Made by a program: the position numbers and the translations under genes
Notes under the pieces: generated by a model
The model's database searches: none
What the model was told of the DNA's origin: nothing
Seen by the model: the letters and a program-made list of their open reading frames with translations, nothing else
Origin: Bacillus cereus
GTDB taxonomy: Bacteria > Bacillota > Bacilli > Bacillales > Bacillaceae_G
Direction: 5' to 3'
Length of the DNA stretch: 64,000 nt
Assembly (NCBI RefSeq): GCF_025917685.1
Contig: NZ_CP089518.1
Location: 3,473,001 to 3,537,000, forward strand
Part shown: positions 19,524 to 27,889 of the stretch, one piece after another
How the letters are laid out: each line of letters opens with the position of its first letter
Numbering within the stretch: the stretch's first letter is position 1

Positions 19524-19552
19524 ATTTTAGTTCTTTATATAGAACGAGTCAA
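19524..19552 (-). promoter_or_regulatory. Predicted sigma-A promoter of the EPS operon
   Basis: On the minus strand TTGACT (19547-19552) and TAAAAT (19524-19529) are separated by exactly 17 bases. The spacer contains the imperfect palindrome GTTCT-N6-AGAAC (19530-19545), a plausible repressor site. The start of the first EPS gene lies 107 bases downstream, leaving a leader of about 100 bases. Confidence 0.6.
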
Positions 19553-19583
19553 TACAAATTATTCTTGTTAAATCACTTCTTAA

Positions 19584-19814
19584 TTACACCGCAAAAATTA
19601 CGACAAATTTCACTGTAATTCGCTGTAGATAAATGACGAAAAAGCCCTGATGCCGTAATATCAGGGCTTTTTTTCTTAGTAGCCAAACGTATTTCAGTAA
19701 CTGTTTCATTTTAGTAACTGTTTTATCTATTTCACCTTGTGTGTTTTTCACAGCAGTAAGAGTTTGTGCAACCTCTTTAAGATTCCTTGTAACTTCATTA
19801 TCCGGAAACATCAT
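19584..19814 (-). pseudogene. Gene fragment, origin unknown
   Basis: An open frame of 76 codons on the minus strand. Its first ~45 residues look protein-like and helical (DNEVTRNLKEVAQTLTAVKN, then GEIDKTVTKMKQLL), but the rest is encoded by a terminator hairpin and is surely not a natural C-terminus. The same frame continues upstream without a start to a stop near 19870. I do not recognise the family. With the fragments to its right it looks like debris from a rearrangement next to glnA. Confidence 0.3.
19639..19674. terminator. Bidirectional terminator hairpin, near copy of the glnA terminator
   Basis: AAAGCCCTGAT (19641-19651) pairs with ATCAGGGCTTT (19660-19670), with A/T runs on both sides. 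It matches the glnA terminator at 20228-20264 except for a few bases, and the changes in the stem are compensatory. It shields the EPS promoter from upstream transcription. Confidence 0.7.
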
Positions 19815-19847
19815 TACTTTAATACCATTGAGTAATGATCCTATCCA

Positions 19848-19926
19848 TGAACCACAGACCTACGACCTTTCAGCTGAAGATGTAAAAATCATTGGTCGCG
19901 TTGTACAAGCAGTAAAAAATTATTAA
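19848..19926 (+). pseudogene. Gene fragment, C-terminal end only
   Basis: On the plus strand a frame encodes EPQTYDLSAEDVKIIGRVVQ then AVKNY and a stop. It reads like the end of a real protein, but upstream it runs into the opposite-strand fragment with no plausible start of its own. The family is not recognised. It is flanked on the right by a 26-bp palindrome. Confidence 0.3.
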
Positions 19927-19948
19927 ATTTTTAGCGCTAGAAATTTAA
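19923..19948. repeat. 26-bp near-perfect palindrome
   Basis: Twelve of the thirteen base pairs are symmetric around the core TAGCGCTA, with TTAAATTT arms on each side; only the pair next to the core breaks the symmetry. No T-run follows, so it is not a terminator. It lies between a gene fragment and an integrase remnant, so a recombination or regulator site is possible. Confidence 0.5.
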
Positions 19949-20040
19949 CATAAAAAAGAATCAATTCTAATAAAGGTTGATTGGAATTACTGTATCTATT
20001 ATCAGAATACTCTTAGTAGAACACCTTAAGAAAAATATAA

Positions 20041-20160
20041 GAAAGACTCCGTCATATATCCATTGAAGTAACTTCTAATATCTATTTTCATATTAGCGAC
20101 AAAATCAGTAAAGGTTCTATTTCTGAATTTGAAAAGCATATGAGTAATGTTTTAGACTAA
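20041..20160 (+). pseudogene. Remnant of a tyrosine recombinase (integrase) C-terminus
   Basis: Only about 39 codons remain before the stop at 20158-20160. Starting at 20044 they read RLRHISIEVTSNIYFHISDK, matching the last conserved box of phage-type integrases: the GHSSI-like motif followed by the catalytic Tyr in NIYFH. The frame then ends with a helical tail, ISKGSISEFEKHMSNVLD. A stop lies directly upstream and no other integrase boxes are present. It is the scar of a lost mobile element beside glnA. Confidence 0.6.
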
Positions 20161-20227
20161 AAATTTTAGTGGCTATTTTGTGGCCGCTTTTCATTTTGCA
20201 TCCACTTGAAGTTATCTTTATAAAAAA

Positions 20228-20264
20228 GAAAAAGCCCTAATACCGTAGTATTAGGGCTTTTTTC
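20228..20264. terminator. glnA terminator
   Basis: AAAGCCCTAATA (20231-20242) pairs with TATTAGGGCTTT (20249-20260), with T-runs on either strand. It follows the glnA stop at 20269 on the minus strand. Confidence 0.8.
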
Positions 20265-20268
20265 TCTC

Positions 20269-21603
20269 TTAGTATAGAGACATATATTGATCGCGTTCCC
20301 ATTGGTGAACTTGAGTTCTAAAAATATCCCACTCAATTTCTTTTGCTTCAATGAAGTGCTCAAGTAAATGGTCACCTAGTGCACCACATACCACTTCATT
20401 TGATTGTAATGTAACTAATGCTTGCGCTAATGTTGCTGGTAAGTCAACGATACCTGCTTCTTCACGCTCTTCTTTTGTCATTACATAGATGTTACGATCT
20501 ACTGCAGCTGGCGGAGTTAATTTGTTTTTAATTCCGTCAAGACCTGCTGCTAATAATGTAGCCATTACTAAATATGGGTTTGCAGCTGGGTCAACACTAC
20601 GTACTTCTACGCGTGTACTAATACCACGAGATGCAGGGATACGTACTAATGGGCTACGGTTTTGTGCAGACCATGCTACGTAACAAGGAGCTTCATATCC
20701 AGGTACTAAGCGTTTATATGAGTTTACAGTTGGGTTTGCTACCGCTGTAAATGCTGGTGCATGTTTTAAAATACCTGCGATGAAGTGACGAGCATCATCA
20801 CTTAATTGTAAGTCACCGTTTTGATCGAAGAATACGTTCTCACCATTTTTGAATAGTGATAAGTTACAGTGCATACCTGAACCGTTCACACCGTATAATG
20901 GTTTTGGCATAAATGTTGCGTGTAAACCGTGTTTACGAGCAATTGTTTTTACAACAAGTTTGAATGTTTGAATATCATCACATGAGCGAATTGCACTTGC
21001 ATATTTAAAGTCAATTTCATGTTGACCTGGTGCAACTTCATGGTGAGACGCTTCAATTTCAAAGCCCATCTCTTCTAGTTCAAGAACGATATCACGACGA
21101 CAGTTTTCCCCTAGATCCATCGGCGCAAGGTCGAAGTATCCACCGTTATCGTTTAATTCTAATGTTGGATTTCCTTTTTCATCTACTTTAAATAGGAAGA
21201 ATTCTGGCTCTGGTCCAAGATTGAAATCTGAGAATCCTAAAGCTTCCATTTCTTTTAACACACGTTTTAAGTTGTTACGTGGGTCTCCATCAAATGGAGT
21301 GCCATCCGCATTGTAAATGTCACAAATTAGACGAGCAACTTTACCTTTTTCAGCTGTCCAAGGGAAAATTACCCAAGTATCTAAGTCAGGATATAAATAC
21401 ATATCAGATTCTTCAATACGTACGAAACCTTCAATCGAAGATCCATCAAACATCATTTTGTTATCAAGAGCTTTCGTTAATTGTCTCACTGGAATCTCTA
21501 CGTTTTTAATTACTCCTAAAAGGTCTGTAAATTGTAAACGGACATACTTTACATTCTCTTCTTCCGCCAAACGGAAAATATCTTCTTTTGTGTACCTAGC
21601 CAT
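20269..21603 (-). CDS. glnA: Glutamine synthetase, type I
   Basis: A 444-residue glutamine synthetase that makes glutamine from glutamate, ammonia and ATP. Signatures include [30 protein letters not shown] (metal and substrate loop), EPEFFLF, and the ATP motif [21 protein letters not shown] at 21603 has AAGGAGG seven bases upstream; the frame stays open a few codons earlier but without a ribosome site. It is the second gene of the glnRA operon, 49 bases after glnR. In Bacillus the feedback-inhibited enzyme also controls GlnR and TnrA. Confidence 0.98.
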   Translation of the reverse strand: MARYTKEDIFRLAEEENVKYVRLQFTDLLGVIKNVEIPVRQLTKALDNKMMFDGSSIEGFVRIEESDMYLYPDLDTWVIFPWTAEKGKVARLICDIYNADGTPFDGDPRNNLKRVLKEMEALGFSDFNLGPEPEFFLFKVDEKGNPTLELNDNGGYFDLAPMDLGENCRRDIVLELEEMGFEIEASHHEVAPGQHEIDFKYASAIRSCDDIQTFKLVVKTIARKHGLHATFMPKPLYGVNGSGMHCNLSLFKNGENVFFDQNGDLQLSDDARHFIAGILKHAPAFTAVANPTVNSYKRLVPGYEAPCYVAWSAQNRSPLVRIPASRGISTRVEVRSVDPAANPYLVMATLLAAGLDGIKNKLTPPAAVDRNIYVMTKEEREEAGIVDLPATLAQALVTLQSNEVVCGALGDHLLEHFIEAKEIEWDIFRTQVHQWERDQYMSLY

Positions 21604-21651
21604 TATAAATTCCTCCTTAGTCCCTCTAAACACCTTCAGAATCAGTTATCT

Positions 21652-22041
21652 TTAGTGAAAAAACCTTGAAATGTCACCTTGTCGCAATGAAGTTCGATTA
21701 AATCTACCTGTATGTTGTAGTTCATCTCGAAGTATTTTGCGAAGCTCAGTTTTTGAAATTTCTTTCGTTTCTTCTTTTACTTTCACTGTTTCTGTTTGAT
21801 TTTCTTTCATTAGTAACACTTGTTTAATACCAGCCATATTCAAGCCTTGATCTAATAAATCTTTAATCTCTAACAACTTATCTACATCGTTAAATGAAAA
21901 TAATCTACGATTCCCCTTTGTACGGGTTGGAGAAACAAGATTATGCTCTTCATAGTAGCGAATTTGACGTGCAGATAATTGTGTTAAATCCATAACAATA
22001 CCAATAGGAAACAGCGGGGCAGAACGTCTATCTTCTTTCAT
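21652..22041 (-). CDS. glnR: GlnR, MerR-family repressor of nitrogen genes
   Basis: A 129-residue MerR-type regulator. The winged helix-turn-helix is at about residues 10-75 ([20 protein letters not shown], then [15 protein letters not shown]). The C-terminal tail, [11 protein letters not shown], is the conserved GlnR autoinhibitory end that senses feedback-inhibited glutamine synthetase. It represses its own operon through the operator pair upstream. RBS GGAGG sits before the ATG at 22041. Confidence 0.97.
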   Translation of the reverse strand: MKEDRRSAPLFPIGIVMDLTQLSARQIRYYEEHNLVSPTRTKGNRRLFSFNDVDKLLEIKDLLDQGLNMAGIKQVLLMKENQTETVKVKEETKEISKTELRKILRDELQHTGRFNRTSLRQGDISRFFH

Positions 22042-22075
22042 TGTTTCAGTTCCTCCTTCGCCTTAACTGCTTCTC

Positions 22076-22125
22076 ATTTTATACCATGTTATGTTTAGTG
22101 TCAATAGATGTTAGCTTTTCTTACA
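22076..22125 (-). promoter_or_regulatory. glnRA promoter with two GlnR sites
   Basis: TTGACA (22099-22104) and TAAAAT (22076-22081) are spaced 17 bases on the minus strand. TGTTA-N7-TTACA at 22109-22125 matches the GlnR/TnrA consensus (TGTNA-N7-TNACA) completely. A second, imperfect copy at 22087-22103 overlaps the -35 box, 22 bases away. This matches the operator pair known at Bacillus glnRA. Confidence 0.8.
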
Positions 22126-22186
22126 TGATTTTTTTATAAATTTTTTCATTCTTTTTTCTAATGAAATAAATCATTACTTTCACACG

Positions 22187-22212
22187 AAAAAAGCTGTCGA
22201 AATCGACAGCTC
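22187..22212 (-). terminator. Terminator after the PLP-lyase gene
   Basis: AGCTGTCGA pairs with TCGACAGCT around a two-base loop and is followed on the minus strand by TTTTTTC. It separates the hflX/lyase pair from the glnRA promoter. Confidence 0.75.
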
Positions 22213-22216
22213 CCCC

Positions 22217-23488
22217 TTAAGAAATTGTTAATAATTCTTTTTCAATTAATGCGTCAATTGCAGAACAAATCGCAATCTTCACATGCGAATAAGTTAACCC
22301 ACCTTGCACGTAAGCAACATACGGCGGACGAATTGGACCATCAGCTGACAATTCAATACTTGCACCTTGAATAAACGTTCCAGCAGCCATAATTACATCA
22401 TCTTCATACCCCGGCATATAGTTGGCATATGGAGTGAAATGAGAATTAATCGGAGATGCATATTGAATCGCTTGGCAGAATGCAATCATACGATCTTTAT
22501 CATCAAATTGAACAGACTGAATTAAATCTGTTCTTGGTGCATTCCATGCTGGTGATGTATTCATTCCTAACTTCTCTAAAAATGCAGCTGTAAAAATCGC
22601 ACCTTTTAGTGCTTGTCCCGCTACATGAGGCGCTAAGAAGAAACCTTGATACATTTCTTGTAGACTGTATAAAGATGCCCCTGCTTCCGCACCGATTCCT
22701 GGAGATGTTAAACGATATGCACACGCTTCAACATACTGTTCTTTACCAACAATGTAACCACCAGTTTTAACAATTCCACCACCTGGGTTTTTAATAAGCG
22801 AACCTGCCATTAAATCTGCACCAACATGACATGGCTCTTGCTCTTCAATAAACTCGCCATAACAGTTATCTACAAATACAACAACATCAGGCTTAATTTC
22901 TTTAACAAACGCTATCATCTCTTTAATTTGAGAAATAGTAAATGACGGACGAGTAGCATAACCTTTCGAGCGCTGAATACCAATCATCTTCGTATTACTA
23001 TGAATTGCGGCTGCAACTGCTTCAAAATCAACAAGCCCCTCTTCAGTAAGCGGAACTGCATTATAACCAATATTATATTCTTTAAATGAACCTACACCTT
23101 TTCCGCGTACACCAACGATTTCTTCTAACGTATCATACGGCTTGCCAGTAATGTACAATAACTCATCTCCTGGACGTAAAATACCGAATAACGCTGTAGA
23201 AATAGCGTGAGTTCCTGAAATAATTTGCGGGCGAACAAGACCAGCTTCTGCCCCAAATACATCCGCATACACTTTCTCTAACGTGTCACGGCCAATATCA
23301 TCATAACCATAACCTGTCGTCGGAATAAAATGCGAATCACTAATTTTATGTTTACGAAAACTTTCTAATACACGAAACTGATTACTTTCAATTACTTGAT
23401 CCGCACGTTTATGTACTTCTGTAATCTGACTCTCTACTTCTTTTACGATTGGAGCAATTTTTTCTCCATTTTTCAAACGATCAAACAT
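22217..23488 (-). CDS. PLP-dependent methionine gamma-lyase family protein (YnbB-like)
   Basis: A 423-residue fold-type I PLP protein, often annotated as aluminium-resistance protein or Met gamma-lyase family. It shows the cofactor-binding aspartate stretch [19 protein letters not shown] and the likely Schiff-base lysine in [19 protein letters not shown]. The C-terminus, [19 protein letters not shown], is typical of the YnbB group. Its ATG overlaps the end of hflX by eight bases, so the two are co-translated. The exact reaction in vivo is not established from sequence. Confidence 0.88.
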   Translation of the reverse strand: MFDRLKNGEKIAPIVKEVESQITEVHKRADQVIESNQFRVLESFRKHKISDSHFIPTTGYGYDDIGRDTLEKVYADVFGAEAGLVRPQIISGTHAISTALFGILRPGDELLYITGKPYDTLEEIVGVRGKGVGSFKEYNIGYNAVPLTEEGLVDFEAVAAAIHSNTKMIGIQRSKGYATRPSFTISQIKEMIAFVKEIKPDVVVFVDNCYGEFIEEQEPCHVGADLMAGSLIKNPGGGIVKTGGYIVGKEQYVEACAYRLTSPGIGAEAGASLYSLQEMYQGFFLAPHVAGQALKGAIFTAAFLEKLGMNTSPAWNAPRTDLIQSVQFDDKDRMIAFCQAIQYASPINSHFTPYANYMPGYEDDVIMAAGTFIQGASIELSADGPIRPPYVAYVQGGLTYSHVKIAICSAIDALIEKELLTIS

Positions 23489-24755
23489 TTTTATTTTCTC
23501 CTTCTTCCACTAAAAATCTCTTTAATTGCCCATTAAGTGATGAATGAGCAAATATATACCCTGTACAATCATATATAAATTTATTTTCCAAAAACTCCAT
23601 CTTTGTTAATAGTGTTTCTGTTTTTAATAGCGTTAACAACTTACCTTCACTCGGAGGAATTTCCACTTGATAACGATCCATTTCTTCCTTCATCTGTTTT
23701 TCTATCGCTTCTTTTATATGTAATAAATCACTTTCTTCAAAAGCACTAGTCATTAAGAAGTCACTTTTCGGAAATGGAATGAAATTTTGATGCAACTTAT
23801 CTTTTTTATTATAAAGCGTAATAATAGGAATATGATTAATTTTAAGTTCTGACAATAATTCTTTTACCGTTTGTTCATGCCCTACGTAATTAGAGTCTGC
23901 CGAATCAACAACATGCAAAATCACATCCGCTTCACCAGCTTCCTCTAACGTAGAACGAAAAGCAGCAATTAGTGACGTAGGTAAATCTTGTATAAAACCT
24001 ACTGTATCAGTCAGTAACACTGTATAACCGGAAGGTAATGGCATCTTTCTTGTTGTTGGATCTAACGTTGCAAACAATAAGTTTTCTTCAAACGTATCAG
24101 CTTCCGTTAACCTATTAAACAACGTGGATTTCCCTGCATTCGTATATCCTATTAACGAAACTTGAAATACTTTATTATCTTTTCTTCTCTCACGATATCT
24201 TTTCCGATGTTCCACAACAACCGCAAGTTGTTTCTTTATTTCATCAATACGCGATCGAATATGACGACGATCCGTTTCAAGTTTTGTCTCTCCCGGTCCT
24301 CTTGTACCAATCCCGCCACCCAGACGAGATAAAGACAAACCTTGCCCCATAAGGCGCGGCATCGTGTATTGCAACTGGGCTAATTCTACTTGAAGCTTAC
24401 CTTCTCTCGATTTCGCACGTTGCGCAAAAATATCTAATATTAATTGCGTTCGGTCAATTACTCTTGCATCCAACACTGAGGATAGATTCCGAATTTGACT
24501 CGGTGTCAACTCGTTATTAAATATAATAACAGCTGGTTCTAATTCTTCAGTTAAAGCCGCAAGCTCTTCTAATTTACCTTTCCCTATATAAGTCGCCGGA
24601 TGGAACTTCGGACGTTTTTGCGTCGTTGATACTAACACTTCCGCTCGAGCAGTCTTCGCTAGCGATGCAAGTTCTTTCATGGAATGCATAAATTTTTCAT
24701 CATCATCTTGCGACAATTGACAGCCAACTAATATGACTTTTTCTTTTTCTTCCAT
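23481..24755 (-). CDS. hflX: GTPase HflX
   Basis: A ribosome-associated GTPase of 424 residues. The N-terminal domain runs to about residue 190 and includes the glycine-rich segment [20 protein letters not shown]. The G domain has GYTNAGKST (G1), DTVGF (G3) and YNKKD (G4). HflX proteins split stalled or hibernating 70S ribosomes. ATG at 24755 is used; a TTG one codon earlier is also in frame. The gene order spoVK, hflX, ynbB-like, glnR, glnA is the usual Bacillus one. Confidence 0.95.
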   Translation of the reverse strand: MEEKEKVILVGCQLSQDDDEKFMHSMKELASLAKTARAEVLVSTTQKRPKFHPATYIGKGKLEELAALTEELEPAVIIFNNELTPSQIRNLSSVLDARVIDRTQLILDIFAQRAKSREGKLQVELAQLQYTMPRLMGQGLSLSRLGGGIGTRGPGETKLETDRRHIRSRIDEIKKQLAVVVEHRKRYRERRKDNKVFQVSLIGYTNAGKSTLFNRLTEADTFEENLLFATLDPTTRKMPLPSGYTVLLTDTVGFIQDLPTSLIAAFRSTLEEAGEADVILHVVDSADSNYVGHEQTVKELLSELKINHIPIITLYNKKDKLHQNFIPFPKSDFLMTSAFEESDLLHIKEAIEKQMKEEMDRYQVEIPPSEGKLLTLLKTETLLTKMEFLENKFIYDCTGYIFAHSSLNGQLKRFLVEEGENKNV

Positions 24756-24847
24756 CAAATATGTTCACTCATCCTTTTCGAAATTTAAACCTTCTAATAT
24801 AATAGCAGAGGAAGCATATTTCATCTAGTTAGCGGGGGAGAAAATTC

Positions 24848-25471
24848 ATGGCATGGGAGATTTTTAGCATCATAGGCACAATCGCCTTCGCACTAAGCGG
24901 AGCCATTGTTGCAATGGAAGAAGATTATGATATTTTCGGGGTATATATTTTAGGAATGGCAACCGCATTTGGGGGAGGTGCCCTTCGTAATTTATTGATT
25001 GGTTATCCAATCGTCGCATTTTGGCAACAAGACATGTTATTCCAAATCGCACTTTTATCAATGACGATTATTTTTCTTTTTCCAAATAAATTAATTAGAC
25101 ATTGGAAAAAGTGGGAAAACATCACAGACGCCATTGGCTTATCAGCATTCGCTGTACAAGGAGCACTATATGCTCAAAAACTAAATTTGCCAATTAGCGC
25201 TACAATCGTAGCTGCAGTTTTAACCGGCATCGGCGGTGGTATTATTCGTGATCTTTTAGCTCGCAGAAAACCTCTCGTCCTTCGAGCTGAAGTATATGCG
25301 TTTTGGACAATTTTAGCAGGTTTCTTAATTGGCGCTAAAATTATCGTTAGCGATTGGGCTCTATACACCTTATTCATTTTAATTGTTTGCTTCCGCATGA
25401 TTTCTATTCATTACAAATGGCATTTACCGCATAGACGTATCGATACAAATGAACGTTCAATGCATAAATAG
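24848..25471 (+). CDS. TRIC-type (UPF0126) membrane channel protein
   Basis: A 207-residue membrane protein with about seven helices and two repeated halves. Each half carries a glycine-rich motif: AFGGGALRNLLIG (about 43-55) and GIGGGIIRDLLARRKP (about 125-140). This duplicated GGGxxRD/N pattern marks the UPF0126 family, which is related to trimeric intracellular cation channels. It is transcribed away from hflX. A GGGGGAG site precedes ATG at 24848, and a good hairpin terminator follows the stop. Confidence 0.9.
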   Translation: MAWEIFSIIGTIAFALSGAIVAMEEDYDIFGVYILGMATAFGGGALRNLLIGYPIVAFWQQDMLFQIALLSMTIIFLFPNKLIRHWKKWENITDAIGLSAFAVQGALYAQKLNLPISATIVAAVLTGIGGGIIRDLLARRKPLVLRAEVYAFWTILAGFLIGAKIIVSDWALYTLFILIVCFRMISIHYKWHLPHRRIDTNERSMHK

Positions 25472-25479
25472 CACTCTTA

Positions 25480-25512
25480 CCTCTTTACATATCGTAAAGA
25501 GGTTTTTCTTTT
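25480..25512 (+). terminator. Terminator after the TRIC-like gene
   Basis: ACCTCTTTAC pairs with GTAAAGAGGT around a short loop and is followed by TTTTTCTTTT on the plus strand. Confidence 0.8.
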
Positions 25513-25570
25513 CTAACGAGTTTTTCTTCACATAATGTTTATACTAATTTTTAAAGTGAGGTGAATACAA

Positions 25571-25708
25571 ATGACAAACCACGTTAATAAAGGTGCTCAA
25601 AAAAGCTCAGTAGGCCAAATTGAACACGACCCTAATTCAGCACACGAAAAAAGCGCTAAAATGGAGCGCTTCCATAAATCTTACCAAGAAAAAGCGAAAA
25701 AAGAGTAA
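25571..25708 (+). CDS. Small hydrophilic protein, 45 residues
   Basis: ATG at 25571 follows GAGGTG by seven bases. The product is short and highly charged: it begins MTNHVNKGAQKSSVGQIEHD and ends with a lysine-rich helix (FHKSYQEKAKKE). No Cys, Trp or membrane segment is present. Size and composition resemble small acid-soluble or spore-associated proteins of Bacillus, and its neighbour is spoVK, but I do not recognise the family with confidence. Confidence 0.7.
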   Translation: MTNHVNKGAQKSSVGQIEHDPNSAHEKSAKMERFHKSYQEKAKKE

Positions 25709-25729
25709 ACACACTTATACACCAAAAAC

Positions 25730-25757
25730 AGACGCACAGTTTACGTACTGTGCGTCT
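25730..25757 (-). terminator. Convergent terminator at the spoVK 3' end
   Basis: AGACGCACAGT (25730-25740) pairs with ACTGTGCGTCT (25747-25757). On the minus strand the stem is followed by GTTTTTGG. The last codons and stop of the spoVK gene lie inside the hairpin. Confidence 0.7.
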
Positions 25758-26697
25758 CCTCTTCAAGCATCAAATCCATACTTGATATCCCAATCAAATC
25801 ATATTTATCATACGTATCCTCTTGTAACAATCGCATAGCTTGTGTGCGAATTGATTTTTCAACAATATTCCGTACGTATCGCCCATTACTAAACGATGTA
25901 ATTTGTGACGAATACTTTACCGCGTGTAAATGATCTCTAAATTTCCACTCTGCTTCTTTCGACAACTGATATTCACGCTCTTCATACATTCTCTTCCCAA
26001 TTTCCAACAACTGATTTACCGAGTAATCCGCAAATTCAATAATAAACGGAAAACGAGATTGTAATCCTGGATTTAATGAAAGAAAATGATTCATTTCTCT
26101 TGAATATCCAGCTAAAATTAATACAAAACCGTGTTGCTTATCTTCCATATGCTTCACAAGTGTATCAATCGCTTCCTTCCCAAAATCCTTCTCTCCCCCC
26201 CTCGCTAATGAATACGCCTCATCAATAAATAAAATCCCTCCCATAGCCTTCTTTATTAAGTCCCTTGTCTTTTGTGCTGTATGACCGATGTACTCACCTA
26301 CAAGATCAGCACGTTCAGCTTCAACTAAATGCCCTTTCGATAAAATATTCATCTCAAACAACAATTTCCCTATCATTCTAGCAACGGTTGTCTTCCCAGT
26401 ACCAGGATTCCCCTTAAATAACATATGAAGCACTTGCTTCTCAGACTTCAACCCCACCTCTTGCCTTTTTTTATTCACAAAAATCCAAGCATAAATTTCT
26501 TTTATTATCTTTTTTATATCATCCATCCCAACAAGTTTTCCCATTTCTTCTTCAATTCTCTGCAACATCTCATGTTTAGTAGTGGTTTCACTTGAAATTA
26601 CGGCTTTATTTTCTGATGCCGGTAACGAAATTTTTTTTCGATGGTTTAATACAATATTAATTTGATTGTTATTTTTCTTACGCATCGATTGCTCCAT
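25741..26697 (-). CDS. spoVK: Stage V sporulation protein K, AAA+ ATPase
   Basis: A 318-residue AAA ATPase of the CbxX/CfxQ-like family needed late in spore maturation. A variable basic N-terminus (about 1-45) precedes the core. Walker A is FKGNPGTGKTTVARMIG, Walker B is GGILFIDEAYSLARGG, sensor 1 lies in LILAGYSREM, and the arginine finger region is NPGLQSRFPF. ATG at 26697 follows a weak AGGTGA. It is divergent from the recombinase-like gene. In B. subtilis spoVK is also the upstream neighbour of hflX. Confidence 0.93.
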   Translation of the reverse strand: MEQSMRKKNNNQINIVLNHRKKISLPASENKAVISSETTTKHEMLQRIEEEMGKLVGMDDIKKIIKEIYAWIFVNKKRQEVGLKSEKQVLHMLFKGNPGTGKTTVARMIGKLLFEMNILSKGHLVEAERADLVGEYIGHTAQKTRDLIKKAMGGILFIDEAYSLARGGEKDFGKEAIDTLVKHMEDKQHGFVLILAGYSREMNHFLSLNPGLQSRFPFIIEFADYSVNQLLEIGKRMYEEREYQLSKEAEWKFRDHLHAVKYSSQITSFSNGRYVRNIVEKSIRTQAMRLLQEDTYDKYDLIGISSMDLMLEEETHST

Positions 26698-26810
26698 ACA
26701 ATCACCTCATTTTATCCACTCACCAAATATTATTATTCCAACCTCTCTTTCAAATGCCTATTTTCAGAAAAGTTTGCTATAATATAAGAAATAATTAAGG
26801 TGGTGGGACT

Positions 26811-27776
26811 ATGGAAACAACGGAATTCCATGATATAATACAAGCCTTTTCTATTTTTTTATTGAATAAAGGTCGAAAGCCTTCAACCATTAAACGTTAT
26901 GTTTATGACATTGAAGATTTCGGACATTGGTTAGAAAAAAACCAAAAGCTCCCTTCCAGTAATATATGGGCAACACTTTGTACAAAAGACTATGAAGATT
27001 ACTTTTCCGACTTAAAAAAGAATCGACACTACTCAGAAAAAACGATGCATCGTGTATTTATTGTTCTAAATAGAATGCATCATTTTCTAAATATTCCCAA
27101 TCCATTAAAGAATATGGAAATTACTATTCAACCAGACCGTGCATTGCGCGATGAAGATTTCATTTCATCCGATGAAGAAAAAAGATTAAAGCATATAGTC
27201 ACTTCATTAGACGGACTTTCAGAAAAACAACGTCCTGTTCGTCCATTATTAATGGATCGTAATATCTCCATTTTAAGTCTGTTAATCGACTACGGACTAT
27301 CCTTACAGGAACTCACAGCACTAACTATGCATCACGTTCATTTCGAAACTAATACACTTTCTATTCCAGCAACCGCAGGAGTAGAAAGATCAATCACATT
27401 AACAACCGAAGATAAAAAGCAACTGTACACATATTATAAAAGTATTCCAGAACCAGTTCGCCCTAAATACCATAGTAACGATCCATTGTTTGTTGCATTC
27501 GATTTTAACCGCGGAACATTCAGATGGGTATATGAAAACGACGCACCAAAGGCATTAACAGAAATCGCTATCCAAAAAATGATCCGACTTGAAGTAGCAA
27601 GAGCGAATTTACGTAAAGGCATTTCTGGACAACACTTTCGAAACACTTTTATTTTACGCCTAATAAAAAAACAAACCCCAGAACCAGAGATCATAAAATT
27701 AGTTGGCTTCAAATCAAAAGTCTCACTAAAACGATATTATCAATATGCTGAAAATAAAAAAAACGCCCTATTATAA
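26811..27776 (+). CDS. Tyrosine-recombinase-like protein with degenerate active site
   Basis: Full-length at 321 residues. The N-terminal SAM-like domain (about 8-100, KPSTIKRYVYDIEDFGHWLE) and the catalytic fold are both recognisable. The key residues are mostly gone, though. The first Arg box reads DYGLSLQELTAL, with Ser where Arg is expected. The H-x-x-R box reads GQHFRNTF, with His replaced but Arg kept. The GH of the last box is GF. A tyrosine remains in LKRYYQYA. It is probably a domesticated DNA-binding protein rather than an active integrase. A TATAAT box (26778-26783) and AGGTGG precede the ATG at 26811. Confidence 0.85.
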   Translation: METTEFHDIIQAFSIFLLNKGRKPSTIKRYVYDIEDFGHWLEKNQKLPSSNIWATLCTKDYEDYFSDLKKNRHYSEKTMHRVFIVLNRMHHFLNIPNPLKNMEITIQPDRALRDEDFISSDEEKRLKHIVTSLDGLSEKQRPVRPLLMDRNISILSLLIDYGLSLQELTALTMHHVHFETNTLSIPATAGVERSITLTTEDKKQLYTYYKSIPEPVRPKYHSNDPLFVAFDFNRGTFRWVYENDAPKALTEIAIQKMIRLEVARANLRKGISGQHFRNTFILRLIKKQTPEPEIIKLVGFKSKVSLKRYYQYAENKKNALL

Positions 27777-27790
27777 GGCGTTTTTTTTAT
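27756..27790 (+). terminator. Terminator after the recombinase-like gene
   Basis: AACGCC pairs with GGCGTT around CTATTATAA and is followed by a long T-run. It overlaps the stop codon at 27774-27776. Confidence 0.8.
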
Positions 27791-27819
27791 TTCTTTTCGA
27801 AACAATCAATTTCACTATG

Positions 27820-27847
27820 ACCATTTAACTATTCTCTGCATCTACTA
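27820..27847 (+). promoter_or_regulatory. Possible sigma-K promoter of the collagen-like gene
   Basis: ACC (27820-27822) and CATCTACTA (27839-27847) are spaced 16 bases, close to the mother-cell sigma-K pattern (AC ... CATANNNTA, one mismatch). The gene encodes a likely exosporium protein, for which sigma-K control is expected. Sequence support is modest. Confidence 0.35.
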
Positions 27848-27889
27848 TGATGAGTTTCGTTCACATTCTCATTAGAAAGGAGAGATTTA

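Noticed and set aside
19741..19926. Plus-strand frame of 61 codons taken whole
   Set aside because: Only its last ~25 codons look protein-like; the first part is antisense to another fragment. I report only the end as debris.
20166..20375. 69-codon minus frame overlapping the glnA end
   Set aside because: It is antiparallel in frame to glnA codons and reads through the terminator; no start signal.
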